Source of the DNA: Sphaerosporella brunnea
Lineage: Eukaryota; Ascomycota; Pezizomycetes; Pezizales; Pyronemataceae
DNA length: 64,000 bases
Assembly (NCBI GenBank): GCA_008704415.1
Contig: VXIS01000165.1
Coordinates: 1 to 64,000, forward strand
Direction: 5' to 3'
The translations under genes and the position numbers were made by a program. Below are positions 22,232 through 33,352 of the stretch, piece after piece; position 1 is the stretch's first letter, and the number at the start of each line of letters is the position of its first letter. Below the pieces are notes generated by a model, which did no database searches, had not been told where the DNA came from, and saw nothing but the letters and a program-made list of their open reading frames with translations.

Positions 22232-22735
22232 ATGGCATCGTCTCTCTTGAGCACTTTCAACGACCCCCTCTTCCGCGCTTTGGTCCAAGCTGAGCCTGAG
22301 AATACCTCTGGCCAGCCCTTCCAGCCAAAATTCGACGTCTACGAGACACCGAATGCCTATGTCCTCGAAGGCGAGCTGCCGGGGCTCAAAGATAAGAAGT
22401 CGCTCGAAATCGAGTTCACAGACAACCAGACGGTCGTGATTGCGGGCAAAATCGATAAGCCTACCATCCTCGTTGAGCCGCAGCCTCCCGAGCAGCAGGT
22501 TGAAGAAGACAAGCCTGAGCGGCAGGCACAGACGGAGGAGATCCAGCCGAGGAAGAAGAAGGCTAAGAAGCCCAAGTGCTGGGTTAGTGAGAGGGCCTAT
22601 GGCCCTTTCAGGAGAATCTTCAGGTTCCCGCAGACAGTAGATACGGATAATGCGAAGGCTTCGCTGCAGGACGGTGTTTTGGAGCTGATTGTTCCGAAGA
22701 AGGTAGCCGAGAAGAAAAAGATTGAAGTCGAGTAA
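22232..22735 (+). CDS. Small heat-shock protein, Hsp20/Hsp30 type (right copy)
   Basis: Identical to the left copy at 1827-2330: 167 aa, alpha-crystallin domain with a charged ~40-residue insert, no intron. It lies in the clean outer part of the right arm, which is the copy contiguous with the rest of the chromosome. Confidence 0.93.
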   Translation: MASSLLSTFNDPLFRALVQAEPENTSGQPFQPKFDVYETPNAYVLEGELPGLKDKKSLEIEFTDNQTVVIAGKIDKPTILVEPQPPEQQVEEDKPERQAQTEEIQPRKKKAKKPKCWVSERAYGPFRRIFRFPQTVDTDNAKASLQDGVLELIVPKKVAEKKKIEVE

Positions 22736-23275
22736 AGGATAGTCGTGGGTGTTTTGGGTTTGGGACTTGGGAATTTGCATTACGGACTGGGAATCGGGTA
22801 CCTAATGGATTAATAGTCTGTGAATGTATTGCATGGCGGGCATGTATTTTCCGAGCGCTCTGATAGCCTCAGTAATCTGTGGTGACATTTGGTGACGCAT
22901 GAGCTTGAGGCCGCCTACGGACGGTAACTCAGCCTGAAAGTGGAGGACTCTCGCCGCAAAGAAAAATAGCAAAAGAAAGTCAATGGCATTCAATATTCCG
23001 CTCATGGGCAGATACAGGCCCCAATTTCCTGCTGCAGTCTGGTAGCCCATACGCAGCAGCCAAAACAGGACGACCTTTCAGTGCAAACGAAAATCCAAAT
23101 CCTGGGGCCACAGGACGCAGCCGTAGCAGCGTCAGCGAGTGCGATTGCTTGTCAACCGCACTCCTCCGCCCCTACTTTCCTTCACTCTTCATCTTCTCTT
23201 CCTCCACTTCACTTCCACCTCTCAACTCAACTGGCTCTTTTCTTTTGCTCGTCCACAACCGCAAACATTCCCGCA

Positions 23276-24061
23276 ATGGCCCGCTTCCCTGTCTTGAAGT
23301 CCCTCTGTATTCTTTCCGTTTTCCTTTTCTCAACTGGCTCCTACTCTGCTGTAATCGACATTCGCCAGGCTCCAGCTGTTACTACAGCTCCTGAAACTTG
23401 TCTACCGGCTGCCCTCACACCGCTCACATCGTTGCACTTCCACAGGTCTAGTTCGACTACTGTCAGCTTGGTGGATCGTCGAGCTACCACAACCACAGTG
23501 CTGCCACCCGCTATATTCGACAGACGTGCCCCTGCCCCAACCACAGTCGAAGGGCTCGATGACGGGACTAAGGAGGAGCTGAAGGACTCCATGAAATACT
23601 ACAACGAGTTTTTGGAGTTCCGCGTAGGACATAAGGGACCATTGAGCGGCCAAAGTGGATTCAGAGGTGGCCTTCCAATCCCAGGAGTGACTACACCGAC
23701 TCCTTACGTGACACTTGCAGCACGAAGTCTTCCACTGTGCCGTGGTCAAGCTTTCGATCCCCACACTGTCAGTGCCTTTGCTCGCTTTTGGGATTGGATA
23801 CGATGACTAACTTGCTGTCCAGCGTTACTGCCACCACAACGAAGCCACAGGTGTCTCCATATTGTGCCCTGTCCACGATGGAGTGAGGTACCTTGGATGT
23901 GGTAACGGTTGCTACCACCCCAAGGCGTATTATTGTGAGAATGAGGACAGCCCCAATGCCCGCATTGTGCAGAGAAACAGTTTTGTACCGGTAAAGCCTC
24001 CCACCTTTTGCTTCCAGGACCACCGGCTAACGCCCCTTTCTGAAGCGTGCAGTTCATTTGA
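23276..24061 (+). CDS. Small secreted protein with CBM52-like module (right copy)
   Basis: Mirror of 501-1286: exons 23276-23767, 23823-23990 and 24053-24061, 222 aa, signal peptide plus a CBM52-like Cys/Tyr module formed across intron 1. The branch site CTAAC is visible in both introns (about 23807 and 24027). One extra base near 24182, beyond the stop, is the only difference I see from the left arm. Confidence 0.7.
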
Positions 24062-24560
24062 AGGATGGCGGCCAGCTCCATCCTCTCGCAGATAGCCCAT
24101 TCGTGTATGCAGCACTTATTCTTGACAATTCTATGGTGAAGATATTCAGGTTACTGACCGGAGGTGACTATGTAGAAGAATCCCGGGTCCCGGATTTCAG
24201 TCCTCGTCAAAAAACGACTGTGGAGTTTCGGAGCAATCGGTTCTTTCGGGAGGGAAGGCAACGGACGGCAAGATGCCAGTTGAGCAGTCCAAGCCATGAG
24301 AACTTTGTTGGGAGATGTCTTGGTGACAGGTTTTATCGCCTCTTCGTATCACTGTTTATGAGGGAGGACGCCATAAGTATGGGGATGGATTGTTACGAGT
24401 ATGGGATGCATGGACTTTTACGGCCTGTATGAGTTGACCGAGGCAGCACTCTTCTTTAGTAAACGGACGTCGTTCGCACTTCTGTTCGGTGAGAAGTGAG
24501 AGTCTGAAAACTCGTGAGCTTTACATACTATGATAGCACTGAAAGCTGAGTTGTCTCTCG

Positions 24561-25431
24561 GAGCCGCCCGATCAACTTGATGCCCCACAATCTCACCCGA
24601 CACCAACGGGCAGAAACAAACGCCTCGCTCTGTTTCATCCTCCAGGTGGAGATACCGGAAATGTTGCATTCAGCTCGGTATTACGAGAAAGGCACGGGTG
24701 GCTGGCTCGTGACTACGATAAGGTGGGGTCAGACATTTAAAGGCCGCGGCTTCACCTACCCCTAAGTGACAAGGAGCCGGGTCGGCTTCTTGGACGCCGG
24801 CTCGGTCTAACACTTAGAGGTAGGTAGGTGGAGAGGGCACCCGCAACCGACTGCCTCTAAGTGTTAGACGCACCCCGCAGCATCGGCCCGGTTTCTTCGT
24901 TTCTGCTTTCGCACGCGTCCACCCACCGGTCTAACACTTAGAGGCAGTCGGTCGCTGCTGTTTATCTCGTCCACCTCCCTCTAAGTGTTAGAGTGAGGGA
25001 ATATTCGCCTTCCGATCCCTCGAGGCATTCCGGCTCGAAATAGTCCTGTCAGCAGCAGAAATTTGCGACAAATTCCGAGAGGGAGGGGGGGGGGTCACCG
25101 ATGCACGGACGGACTTCGCGGTCGACTCGAGAGCTACGACGATAAGGCTGGGCGGGTAGCGGCGGGCTGAGTGGAGGTCCATGTGATCTGTCCCACGATC
25201 CCCCGATAGCTGCGGCCGTTTGCTTTTTTGACATCATCCGGGTAGTGACCAAACGGGACGCGTTTTATCCCCTCCTCCTCCCTCCTGATCCCTTTGTTGG
25301 TGCTCCCGTACACCGATAGGGCCAGGAAAAAGGTTTAAGAAGCTCGGTTTCTTCCCACTTTTTGCTTTCTGTCACTCATTCACTCCTCCTCCTCACTTTA
25401 CACTGAACGTCTACCCTATCCAATTGAAGAC
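24561..25431. other. Upstream region of arginase
   Basis: First single-copy sequence after the palindrome. It contains the inverted 15-mer array and G-rich and T/C-rich leader segments. No gene of its own seen. Confidence 0.55.
24754..24992. repeat. Array of inverted CCTCTAAGTGTTAGA motifs
   Basis: Four perfect copies of the 15-mer: 24806-24820 (-), 24854-24868 (+), 24930-24944 (-), 24978-24992 (+). Start spacings are 48, 76 and 48 bp. A fifth, partial copy (ACCTACCCCTAAGTGAC, about 24755-24770) lies outside. The second hairpin pair is roughly the reverse complement of the first: GACTGCC... in the first meets ...GGCAGTC in the second. The array ends 440 bp upstream of the arginase ATG. It may be an operator or a small fold-back element. 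Confidence 0.85.
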
Positions 25432-26560
25432 ATGAGCACCATTCACAACAAGTTCTTGGGCACAGACGTACACCTGGGCGTTGTGGCGGTTGGATTCTCG
25501 GGCGGCCAGGTGGGTAGCCATAGCTGTGGGTGGCGTTTGTTTCTGGGCTTGCTGACAACTCGCAGGGCAAATCTGGCGTCGACGCTGCGCCGCAGGCACT
25601 CATCGAGGCGGGCCTCCTTACGGCGCTCCACGAAGACCTAGGGTTCACGATCCACCACGACGGACGGGTACATGACTACACGGAGTACAAGCCTTCATCG
25701 GACCCGCCGCTTGTGGTCGCAGACGCAAAGATGCCGATGCTGCGGCCGAAGACAGTGTCCGCCGTCACCCGGGCGCTGAGCGAGCAGGTGTACGAGCACG
25801 CCAAGGAGGGGCGCCTGGTGCTGACCCTCGGCGGCGACCACTCGATCGCTGTCGGCAGCATCTCGGGCGTCGCCAAGGCGGTTAAGCAGCGGCTGGGGAA
25901 AGACCTGGCCGTCATCTGGGTCGATGCCCACGCCGATATCAACACGCCCCACTCCTCAGGCAGCGGCAACATCCACGGTATGCCGGTTGCGTTCCTGGCG
26001 GGGCTCGCAAAGCCCCCGAAAGAGGACCCGAGCGTGTTCGGCTGGCTGGATCAGGAGCATCACATCAGCCCCAAGAAACTCGTCTACATCGGGCTGAGAG
26101 ACGTCGACGTCCCGGAAAAGAAGATCCTGAAAGAAAACGGCATCAAGGCGTTCTCCATGCATGACGTGGACCGCTACGGTATTGGCAAGATCATGGATAT
26201 GGCGCTGGAGTATGTTGGCGACTCGCCTATACATCTGAGCTTCGATGTCGATGCGCTGGATCCCATGTGGGCGCCGAGCACGGGCACACCCGTTAGGGGC
26301 GGGTTGACGCTGCGAGAGGGCGACTTCATCTGCGAGTGCGTGCACGAGAGTGGAGCTCTGGTCGCTATGGATCTGGTAAGCTTTCTCTATCCCGGGTGGG
26401 TATGCCTTGTGCACTGCAGTATACTGATGGAAAACAACAGGTCGAGGTCAACCCGCACATCCTCGACACCACAGGCTTTACGGGGCTGATGGGAGCGTCG
26501 GAGACCGTTAGAGCCGGCTGCTCGCTCGTCAGATGCGCCCTCGGCGAGAGCTTGTTGTGA
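25432..26560 (+). CDS. Arginase
   Basis: Exons 25432-25509, 25566-26375 and 26441-26560 give 335 aa, the usual fungal length. It hydrolyses L-arginine to ornithine and urea in the cytosol. The binuclear Mn site is complete: GGDHS (115-119), DAHADIN (146-152) and SFDVDALDP (251-259). The substrate-binding GTPVRGGLTLREG follows. The ATG at 25432 gives the short N-terminal KFLGTDVHLGVV. Both introns have standard ends and join without phase change. The orthologue of yeast CAR1; I leave the symbol open because naming varies by species. Confidence 0.96.
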
Positions 26561-26775
26561 TTTGGGGACAAAGGGGGCTTTTTTCCTTGGTTGCTTTGCA
26601 TGCACGGCGTAAACGAGTTCTTTAGGTCGGACTGGTTGGTGGTGTTTGGTTTCCTTCCTTGCGGGTTTGGTAGTTGGTTGCGATGGGTCTGTGATAGTTA
26701 AATTACACTTTTGGAGCCCTCCCTCACTTTTTGTCCCTCTTCTTAATGATTGATATCCCCATGAAATCATTATTA
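26561..26775. other. 3' flank of arginase
   Basis: Short 3' flank up to the TA target dinucleotide of the transposon relic. No gene seen. Confidence 0.5.
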
Positions 26776-27502
26776 GAGAGTTTGCGATTTGCATCTAGAT
26801 GTCAATTTAGCCTTAGCCTCATTTTTCGAGCTGGAGAGTTTGCGATTCAAATGCGTTGCATCTGGAGAGTTTGCGCTCTGAGCGCACGGACGCCAACCAT
26901 CAACATGAACCCCGCACCGGCGCCCGTACATTAATTCAACTACGATTACTACCTGACCGTGAAAACTAAATATGTCTTCCAGTTTTCGCTTGGTAGCCTA
27001 TCAAGCTTCACTTCACTCTACCGGTCTCTGGAGGGCACCTGCGTTTCCTTTGATTGCCGGCTAGAATTTTTCGCACTCGCTGGGCATGCTGATAAATAAT
27101 TTCGCGCTTTCTTTCAAGGAGGAGGAGGCGCTGTCGCAGGGTCATTTTGTGTGGTGTTGTTGGTTGTACTCTCGAGCGTTTGGAGGCATGAGACGGGGTT
27201 TACATAAGCTGAGCCGCAGCGGAGTCGCATTTCCTCACCAAAAAAAGTACTTCATGCGCGCACATACTTTTCTCCGCCACAAAGGATTTATTTTTACCGT
27301 TGTTGAAAAGGGGGCCAGATGACCTCTTTCTCCAGCTCCGACAGAATTTTCGAGCAATTTCCCTTTGTGGTGGTGTAGATATCTGTGAACCTCTAAAAAC
27401 CCGTCGTTTGCATCTGGATAAGATGCAAAAACTCGGGTCAAGATGGCCAAGACTTCGGGTCACAGCCTGATTTTTGCATCTAGAGTCAAATCGCAAACTC
27501 TC
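26776..27502. mobile_element. Non-autonomous TIR element, TA-flanked (727 bp)
   Basis: The ends are inverted copies: GAGAGTTTGCGATTTG then TCTAGATG at the left, and the same at the right in reverse complement (26 of 28 bases counting the flanking TA). TA dinucleotides at 26774-26775 and 27503-27504 fit a TA target duplication as in Tc1/mariner-type elements. More partial copies of the end motif (GAGAGTTTGCG, TGCATCTGGA) sit at about 26834-26875 and 27410-27425. No transposase-like ORF is present, so it is a MITE-like relic. Confidence 0.75.
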
Positions 27503-27658
27503 TATTACCGAACCATAGCCATTCGTACACCTCAACGCAACATAACAGCATCAAAATCCGCAGAAAGCGCAGTAGCCGTCAGAAAAAGTAAAAGAAGAAG
27601 TTGAAAAAGCCACAAACATAAAAAAAAGGAAAGAAAGCCCACCCCAAACCAATGCCGC

Positions 27659-27691
<33 letters not shown>

Positions 27692-27742
27692 AAAAAAAAA
27701 AGGCAACGTATCGTACAGCCAGCCTCCTCACCGGCCCAAAAG
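27503..27742. other. 3' flank of Bet1
   Basis: Contains a long A-rich tract (27657-27702, runs of A broken by G and C) just beyond the Bet1 stop. No gene seen. Confidence 0.5.
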
Positions 27743-28411
27743 CTAGAGCCAAACCCACCAAAACACCAGCACGACAGCGAGCACAAACAGCAGCCAGGCG
27801 CGCCAGCCAACGCCGGTGCCGCGGCGCGCCATGCGCAGCATGCCCTTCATCGTCCCGGCCAGCTGCTCGCGCGTGCCCTCGAAGCGCTCATTCATGGATT
27901 CCAGCAGCGAGGTGGAGCTGCGCACCTCGGAGCCTATGGCGACGGTGATCTGCGCAACCAGCTGCTGTCAGCACGCACTGCCTCTGTGAATACCGCGGGG
28001 GGGGGGAGGGGAACATACATCCTTCAGCATCCGCACCTTGCGACTCAGCCCCTCCACCGCATCGTCGTTCTGTGCCTCCAGCTCTTCGAGCACCGACGCT
28101 GAGTACTGTCCCTTACGATTCGGTGTTGCGGTGCGGAATCCCCCGCCGCCGCCGCCGCCGCCGCCGCCTCCTCCTCCTCCTCCTCCTCCTCTACCCCCTG
28201 CCACTCCCACCCCCTCGCCAATCCCTACCCCTCCCCCGTATCCCCCGCTTGAATATGGCCCCCCGCCTGTGTACGACGTGTTGGTTCTGTACCCGTACCC
28301 CGAGGGCGAGGGCGAGTATCGTCGCTCAGAGGAGGCGCCAAATAGGTCTGCGCGCTGGCGCTCCGAGTATGGTTCGCGGGCGTGGACCGAGGGGCCGTAG
28401 CGGGATGCCAT
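27743..28411 (-). CDS. bet1: Bet1-type v-SNARE
   Basis: Exons 28019-28411 and 27743-27949 give 199 aa. The Qc/Bet1 SNARE helix is continuous only when the intron ends at ..GCGCAG: VEGLSRKVRMLKD joins ITVAIGSEVRSSTSLLESMN. The helix is followed by MLRMARRG and one C-terminal membrane anchor (WRAWLLFVLAVVLVFWWVWL). Family role: ER-Golgi vesicle fusion with Sed5, Bos1 and Sec22/Ykt6. Odd: the N-terminal part carries a run of about 17 Gly encoded by (GCC)n(TCC)n on the plus strand, making the protein longer than the usual ~140-150 aa. Confidence 0.87.
28141..28194. repeat. Trinucleotide repeat inside Bet1
   Basis: About eight GCC followed by about eight TCC triplets (plus strand), read as a Gly run on the minus strand. 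Confidence 0.9.
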
Positions 28412-28700
28412 GATGTTTGCGTGTGGTTTGTGATATCTCTGTGGTGGTTTGGTGTGGTAGTGGCGCAGTGGACACCTTGCAAGCTAGTGAGCTTTAGAGT
28501 TTAGTAACGTTTAGTGAGATGGTCACGTGTGAGTGGTTAGGGGTTCTGTTCGCCAGTGGAAAGTTGCGAGTGATCGAGCATCAGAAATTCTCTTTCCCAG
28601 AGTATTACACCATTATTTCATTTGGCATTCCCATGACCAGCCCTAAGCAAGAAAAACAAGAAAAGAAACAAACGATATCTCATCTCATCCACCCAGCTGG
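28412..28700. other. Intergenic between Bet1 and Nup159
   Basis: About 290 bp, promoter side of Bet1 and 3' side of the Nup159 gene. Nothing further seen. Confidence 0.5.
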
Positions 28701-31700
28701 CTAAACCGAGGGCGCAACAGGTTTCTCCCTCATCTTCTGCAAAGCTCCCTTCAGTTTCTTTCCGGCTTCTCTACGCCTTCTCCGGTCCTCGACCGCATCC
28801 TCAAGATCCCCCTCCTCCACCAACGCCATCACGGGCGTGTAAGAGATAATGCTCGAGTTCATTCCCACGCCATACGAAATGCTGCGGTGAGGGGTAGCCG
28901 GCTCCGGAGTGCCGAAACGTCCAGGCGTAGAAATCATGCTCCTAGATTTGTTTCCCACCCTAAGTCGCCTCATGCGCTCCTCCAACATGCCGACATCGCG
29001 GCTCTTCCTCTCGGCCATAGCGGTGAGCTTCATGACAGTCGTGCGCACCGCCTCGGCGGTCGGAGGCTGCAGTTTTCGCTTCGACCTGTTGCGGTCACGG
29101 CTTGCCAGTTTAGCCTTCAGCATGGTCGCCTTGTACTCAGCGTCCTTGAGAGACTTCTCGACCCGGGTGAAAGACTTGCGGAGCTGGCGTTGCTGAAGCT
29201 GTTGCTCTGGTGGCAAGAGACGGGCGCGGGATTGCGCGGCGGTTATGGGGTCGTTGTGGACGGCCAACAGACGCTTGATCTCCGCGTCCATGGTGTTGAC
29301 TAGGTGTGTTAGCAATGGACTAAAGGTCCGAGGGAAAATGGCAAATAACATACGCTTAATGAAACCCTTGGAAGCAATCTGCCGCTTCTCCTCGAGCTTA
29401 GGCTTTTCAGAGTTGATCTTCTGGACATCGCGTAGCAATTCGTCGATAGACTTAGAAATCACGCCCATCTCGGACAGATGCCAGTTATCGGCGGGTTTCA
29501 TGTCTTCAGGGGTTTCATGTTTGGCTCCTTCAACTGGCTGGTTCTGTGCAGAGTGATAAGACTTGAGTCCGCGGGCCATCTGGCCTAGCTTGTTGACCAT
29601 CATGTTGCCCGAGGCATAGATAGAATCAAAGACATCGGCGAATTCCTGTCCACCAGGTCAGTACAAGTTGAGTGCTGTCCCTGGAAAAATGAATTACTCA
29701 CATCGGGCACTTCAACCTGAGTAAGCTTCTTGATTTCTGGCAAGGTTTCGCAGGGCTTCAAGGGGCCGTTCAGCAGTTGCTCACGAATCTTCACGTCTTC
29801 CGAATCGCTATACTCCGCATCGTAATCAACGACACTCTCCACTTCCGCCTCTAGCTCCTCATCCTTCGCTGGTGTGGACGTCGGCGTTGGAAGAGCATTC
29901 AGCGGGCTAGCCGGCTTGCTGAGACCGGGAGAGAATGGAGAGGCGGCAGCAAAATGACCGGACGTAGCCTTCTCCCCACCAAGGAAACCAGCCGGAGGCT
30001 TGGGTGCTTCCAATTTCGGCGGTTCCTTGGGAGCTTCTAGCCTTTCGAGAGGTTTCTTAGCGCTGGGGAGACCGCCCGTGAATTTCTCTTCTTTCTTTGA
30101 ATCGATAAGTCTCATGAGACGTTCGTCACGCTTGACGACCAGGCCACTGCCCTTCCCACCAAAGAGCGATGGTTTGCCGCCTTTGGTCATTCCCTTCACC
30201 GTGGGCGTCTTTCGTTGCGGTTGGGGATGAGTCTCCTCCTCATCCTCCTTATCCTCTTTGTCCTCATCCTCATCCCCTTCATCGCTCGCGATCTCCTCCT
30301 TTTTCTCGAAAAAAGAGCTAAACGGAGCGTTCTTGTTAATTGCTCGAGGAACAGCCTGATCGAATATACTAGATCCGGATCCAGGCGTTGTTGGCTTTTT
30401 AGCCGCGGGGGTGGAACCGAAGAGGCCGGTAGGTTTCTGGGGAGTTTCGTTCTCCTTCTCATTATCCGATTCCTCCTCTTCCTCTCCCTCCTCTTCGTCA
30501 TACTCTTCCTCCTCCTCGTCATCTTCCTCTTCGCCTTCCGCTCCCTCGTCCCGCTCATCATCCGCACCTTCGGATTCATCCTCTTCGGGAAGAGCAGGGG
30601 GCAATTCCTGCACTGCTTGCTTCTTGGGCGTTGTGAAATCCGGCGGAAGCGGTGCCGCTTCTGGTGATGGTGACGCTGGTAGAGAGCTTTCAGGAGAGCT
30701 CGGAAGGTTAGGCGTGCCTTCGGTGGTCGTAGAGCCAGCCGCGTAAGACGGCCGAGACGTAATGTCCGGCGGTAGAGGTGCTTCTGGGATGTTCTCATTA
30801 TCAACCTCCTCATCGGACGACGATAGCTCTTTGATTCGTTCTCCCGTAAAATCAGGTGGTAGAGGCGCCTCCTCAGGCTTTGGAGTTGCGGAAGCCTTAG
30901 CAAAGGGTGCGCCAAACGGATTTGCTTGTGCAAATGGATTCGCAACCCCTCCGGCCGAAGATGGAGGAGCGTCAAAAGGTGAAGCAGCTTTGTTTGCAGC
31001 AGCCGCAAAAGGAGATGATGTAGCAAATGGCGAAGACGCACCATCAGCACCTCCAAAAGCAGGCTTTCCGAACAAAGGTGCACTTCCACCTAGCGCGCCT
31101 CCCAACGAAGATCCGAAGCCACCCAGAGAGCCAGAATCATCCGCCTTAGCGTTGTCCTCGGCTTGTGATGGCTCAGGCTTGAATCCACTTGACAGCTTGA
31201 ATCCTTGAATGCTTCCTGTTCCAAATGTAGCAGCCCCATTACCCTTAGTAGGGGTGTTAAAGACGGAATCACTGCCAGCACCAGTAGAGATCGGTTTACC
31301 GCTACCAAAGATACTGCCTCCGGGCGACGGTTGAGCAGAAACAGCAGCAGCAAAGCCGCCCTTGTTCGCAAATGTGGCGAATCCGCTGCCACTACCAAAT
31401 GTGCTTCCAGCAGCAGGAGCAGGTGATGATGCCACACTTCCAAAGCCAGGCTGGCCAAACGCCGGCTTGCCGAACCCCGAGGCTGCCGGACTCGCGCCCA
31501 AGGTAGATGGCTGACCGAACGCCGGGTTTGCGCCGAACTGTGATGGAGCGCCGAATGCGGGGGCTTGGCTAGCACCGAGTTGAGAGGCCTGTCCAAAACC
31601 CGGTTTGCCAAAAGCTGGAGCCGGACCTGCTGTACCTAGCTGTGACGGCTGGCCGAACGTAGCGGAAGGGGTGGACTTTGGAGTGCTAGGTGGTTGCGAA

Positions 31701-33352
31701 GCACTGCCCCACGGAGAGCTGGTTGATCCTGGGGAGGGTTGGGCGAACAAAGATCCACCACTGGAAGCAGGCGCTGCAGTGGACGGCTGACCAAAGGAGG
31801 GCTTCCCAAAACCCGATGCAGCGCTTGACGCAGCCGCGGCAAATGGGCTCGCTGAGGTTGAGGCTCCAATACTGCTCTGTCCGAAGGGGCTTGAACCGGC
31901 AAATAGACTGGCTGTTGACTGGACTGAGGTAGAGCTCTGGATCGGTTGTTGCTGTTCCTGCGCCTGCTCCTTGTCGTAGATGACCATACTCTCGTACTTT
32001 TGGCCCTTCTCAATGGCGTCGTTGTAAATCACGTTCCAAGCAACCACCACTCCCTCGAAATTGAGGACCATCACTATGGGAAGCGGTCCTGGGGATTCGT
32101 CGATTTCTTCACCCCCTACTGGACGCGTCACATTGTCTTTGGCGCTGAGGTCAAGAGCCATACCGATAGGCGATGTATCGGTTGAATCCGCAGCGAGAGG
32201 CAGTCCTGCGCGGCGTGTATCTTCTGGGAATACAGCTGTCACGAAGGTATCCGCAGGAACGTCATTGCCTTGATTCGAGAATCTTACCACCACGCCGACA
32301 TCCGTTGAACATGTGCTCGAGAATATGATGGCATTTCTTAGCGCAGGACCGTAAGCTTGTATCTGCGCTGTGAAGAAATAAGGCGGTGATCGATCATCCA
32401 TTCCCCACGGGGGTGTCGGGTCAAAGAGTTTTTTGTATGTAAACTGAGTGTCGTGGCGTTCAAGTGTATGAAAAACGGAATCGGCTTTGATCTCACCGTC
32501 TGGCACCGGCACCGGCGTATGGGTTGTGACGAAGAGGTGATTCTCCAGCCACAATAGCGACGACACAAAATGGTTCTCCAGATTCGGGGGCGCTGGAAGC
32601 TCGGCCTTTCCTTCTCCCGCGGGTGTCATCTGCCATAGCGATCCGTTGCTCATACCGCACATGATCTGCTTTCCCAGTTTGCTCCAAGAGACCGTACTGA
32701 CGCTCTTCTTCAGAACTGGACTTCCGTCTGCACCGGTCTTGTAGTTGTTAGTGTTGAGATCAAGCATCCTAACATCTCCGTTTGTTGTGACTATCGCAAC
32801 CAACTCCGGAATTTTAGGGTTCGGTTTGACCTCTCGCAGTTCCTGGCCGTCCGTAAACACCTCAATCGTCGCTTTGGGGTCGCTGCCGCCAAGCGCGTCG
32901 AGCGACCATACTGCGACGACACCATTAGAACCTCCTAGTATGAGGCGCGACTCATCGGCGTTGAAAGCGACGTGCGATATGGGCATAGCCGAGGGTATAC
33001 ATAGTTGTGGCGTGTAGTTTTCGTCTTTCGCGGTGAAGGCTTCTCGTAGCGTCTGAGTCTGGCTGATGACAAAACCTGTCTACATTTAGCACTCATATTT
33101 CCTCTTTACTGCTCGAGCGAGGCAAATACTCTTGGGACCCGCCGCAGCGAAGAGGCCACGCCGGTTCGCCACGGCAAATAGTGATGCCCATGGCCGCGGT
33201 AGTGAATCTTTCGTGAAACCCTCAGGGAGCACCTTGATTTTCCGATCGTGACCTAAGCTCAAGAATCCGAAGTTCGGAATTTCAACATCCTCAGGATCCT
33301 GATCGCCGGCGAGCTGGGAGTTGCCGAGAACTCCGAAGGGGTTGCCGGACAT
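28701..33352 (-). CDS. nup159: Nucleoporin Nup159 (Nup214 family)
   Basis: Exons 33110-33352, 29702-33058, 29354-29645 and 28701-29299 join in phase to 1496 aa. Order: N-terminal beta-propeller (about residues 20-430), a long FG region (about 460-780) with FGKP/FGQP and SPF repeats, three APLPPD(F/I)T boxes, a strongly acidic stretch (about 920-955), and a C-terminal coiled coil (about 1200-1400) for docking in the Nup82 complex. Family role: cytoplasmic face of the nuclear pore, where the propeller recruits the DEAD-box helicase Dbp5 for mRNA export. All three introns are 51-56 nt; the one at 29300-29353 is also in frame if retained, so a slightly longer isoform is possible. Confidence 0.93.

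Larger units (their letters stand above)
12094..24560 (-). repeat. Right arm of giant inverted repeat, partly corrupted
   Basis: Reverse complement of 1-12039, but 12,467 bp long against 12,039. From 12094 to about 14390 and from about 19320 to 24560 it is virtually identical to the left arm (one extra C near 24182 is visible). Between them lies an indel-rich stretch that accounts for the extra length. Its outer end at 24560 joins the single-copy sequence that leads to arginase. Confidence 0.97.

Noticed and set aside
1..24560. Mating-type or rDNA-like palindrome
   Set aside because: The six genes are ordinary single-copy types; no MAT or rRNA sequence is present.
24577..24765. 62-codon ORF before arginase
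   Set aside because: Short, featureless and within the repeat-rich upstream region.
29999..31208. Plus-strand ORFs of 110-150 codons within Nup159
   Set aside because: Shadows of the FG and acidic repeats on the coding strand.
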